A stretch of 6,329 nt of DNA from an uncultured Alphaproteobacteria bacterium (GTDB taxonomy: Bacteria; Pseudomonadota; Alphaproteobacteria; UBA3830): positions 1 through 6,329 of the forward strand of contig CAJOEB010000064.1 of assembly GCA_905233775.1 (NCBI GenBank), read 5' to 3'. Shown one piece after another: positions 5,938 to 6,329 of the stretch. The notes below the pieces were generated by a model. That model searched no databases. It saw only the letters and a program-made list of their open reading frames with translations, and had not been told where the DNA came from. The stretch's first letter is position 1. Each line of letters opens with the position of its first letter. The position numbers and the translations under genes are program-made.

Positions 5938-6329
5938 ATGAGTAATAGATATCTGTTACTTATTATATTGGCAGTTTTATGTAATACGTATCATATTATC
6001 GCATTTAATGGCATTTGTGCCATGGAATTCGAATGTTGTAAGGAAGAAAACGAGGAAAAATCACTGTTTATTTTGGGAATATTGCCAGGTTCCGAACAAA
6101 TACAGAAGATTATGGAGAATCAACCTGAATTTATGAGGAAATTATTAGATGAATATGAAAAAAATGGTAAGCAATTTACGTTAGAAGAAGCATGCGATCA
6201 ATTTATGGAGAATACGAGAATAGTGGAGGAAGAATCTCGTTCTTTGAGAGATCTTTATAATGATATGACATTAGTTTGGATTTCAAAGGGAGTTCTCTAT
6301 CTTATAGATCATTATTTTCCAAATTTGTT
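5938..6329 (+). CDS. Exported protein of unknown function, paralogue B (C-terminus outside window)
   Basis: The frame runs open from the ATG at 5938 to the window end (130 codons plus two bases). GGAG lies 8 nt upstream, a better ribosome site than that of its neighbour, and the gap to the previous stop is 66 bp with no clear terminator, so cotranscription with paralogue A is likely. The N-terminus MSNRYLLLIILAVLCNTYHI is a signal peptide, probably cleaved near A28|M29, so both proteins may begin Met-Glu after cleavage. Shared blocks are IQKIMENQPEF (55-65) against INQIIESQEKF, QFMENTRIV (88-96) against KFMNNTIV, and LIDHYFPNL (122-130) against FIDEYLPNI. The middle differs by short gaps. It has Cys pair ECC (32-34) not found in A. 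No catalytic motif is visible and the function is unknown. Confidence 0.8.
   Translation, partial: MSNRYLLLIILAVLCNTYHIIAFNGICAMEFECCKEENEEKSLFILGILPGSEQIQKIMENQPEFMRKLLDEYEKNGKQFTLEEACDQFMENTRIVEEESRSLRDLYNDMTLVWISKGVLYLIDHYFPNL

Overview
The window looks like an accessory stretch of a very AT-rich alphaproteobacterial genome, probably from a host-associated or intracellular lineage (Holosporales- or Rickettsiales-like). This is inferred from the base composition, the Cys-type intracellular PHB depolymerase, the Tad-type pilin-like proteins and several small secreted proteins of no recognised family. No rRNA, tRNA or species marker is present, so the placement is tentative.

Left part (1-2466, minus strand): a tandem array of three TadE-like pseudopilin genes with a period of about 1 kb; the leftmost runs off the window. 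Each has a good Shine-Dalgarno and ATG, about a dozen codons, and then an uninterrupted run of 9, 9 or 10 G (C on the given strand) followed by GTAAT. In all three the run length puts the start codon out of frame with the rest of the protein, and adding one G to each would restore a full protein of about 256-265 aa. The restored proteins have a long basic leader, a prepilin-peptidase-like G|xxxxE site, one membrane helix and an extracytoplasmic domain. This is the pattern of a phase-variable (contingency) multigene family. Homopolymer length error and programmed slippage are the main alternatives.

Middle part (2467-3664): two copies of a small palindromic element (MITE-like, shared TAGACC(T)CTTRCAAAAGTC termini) flank a gene for a secreted 216-aa protein of unknown function. 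Each element has one terminus duplicated in tandem.

Right part (3665-6329): phaZ, an intracellular polyhydroxybutyrate depolymerase with a clear Cys/Asp/His triad, lies on the minus strand. Across a 242-bp AT-rich divergent region two plus-strand genes follow, the second cut by the window end. They encode signal-peptide-bearing proteins that are diverged tandem paralogues of each other, with no family I recognise.

Overall the window mixes one housekeeping storage-polymer gene with two expanding families of exported proteins. The potentially new biology is the TadE-like array with a poly-G switch just inside each reading frame.
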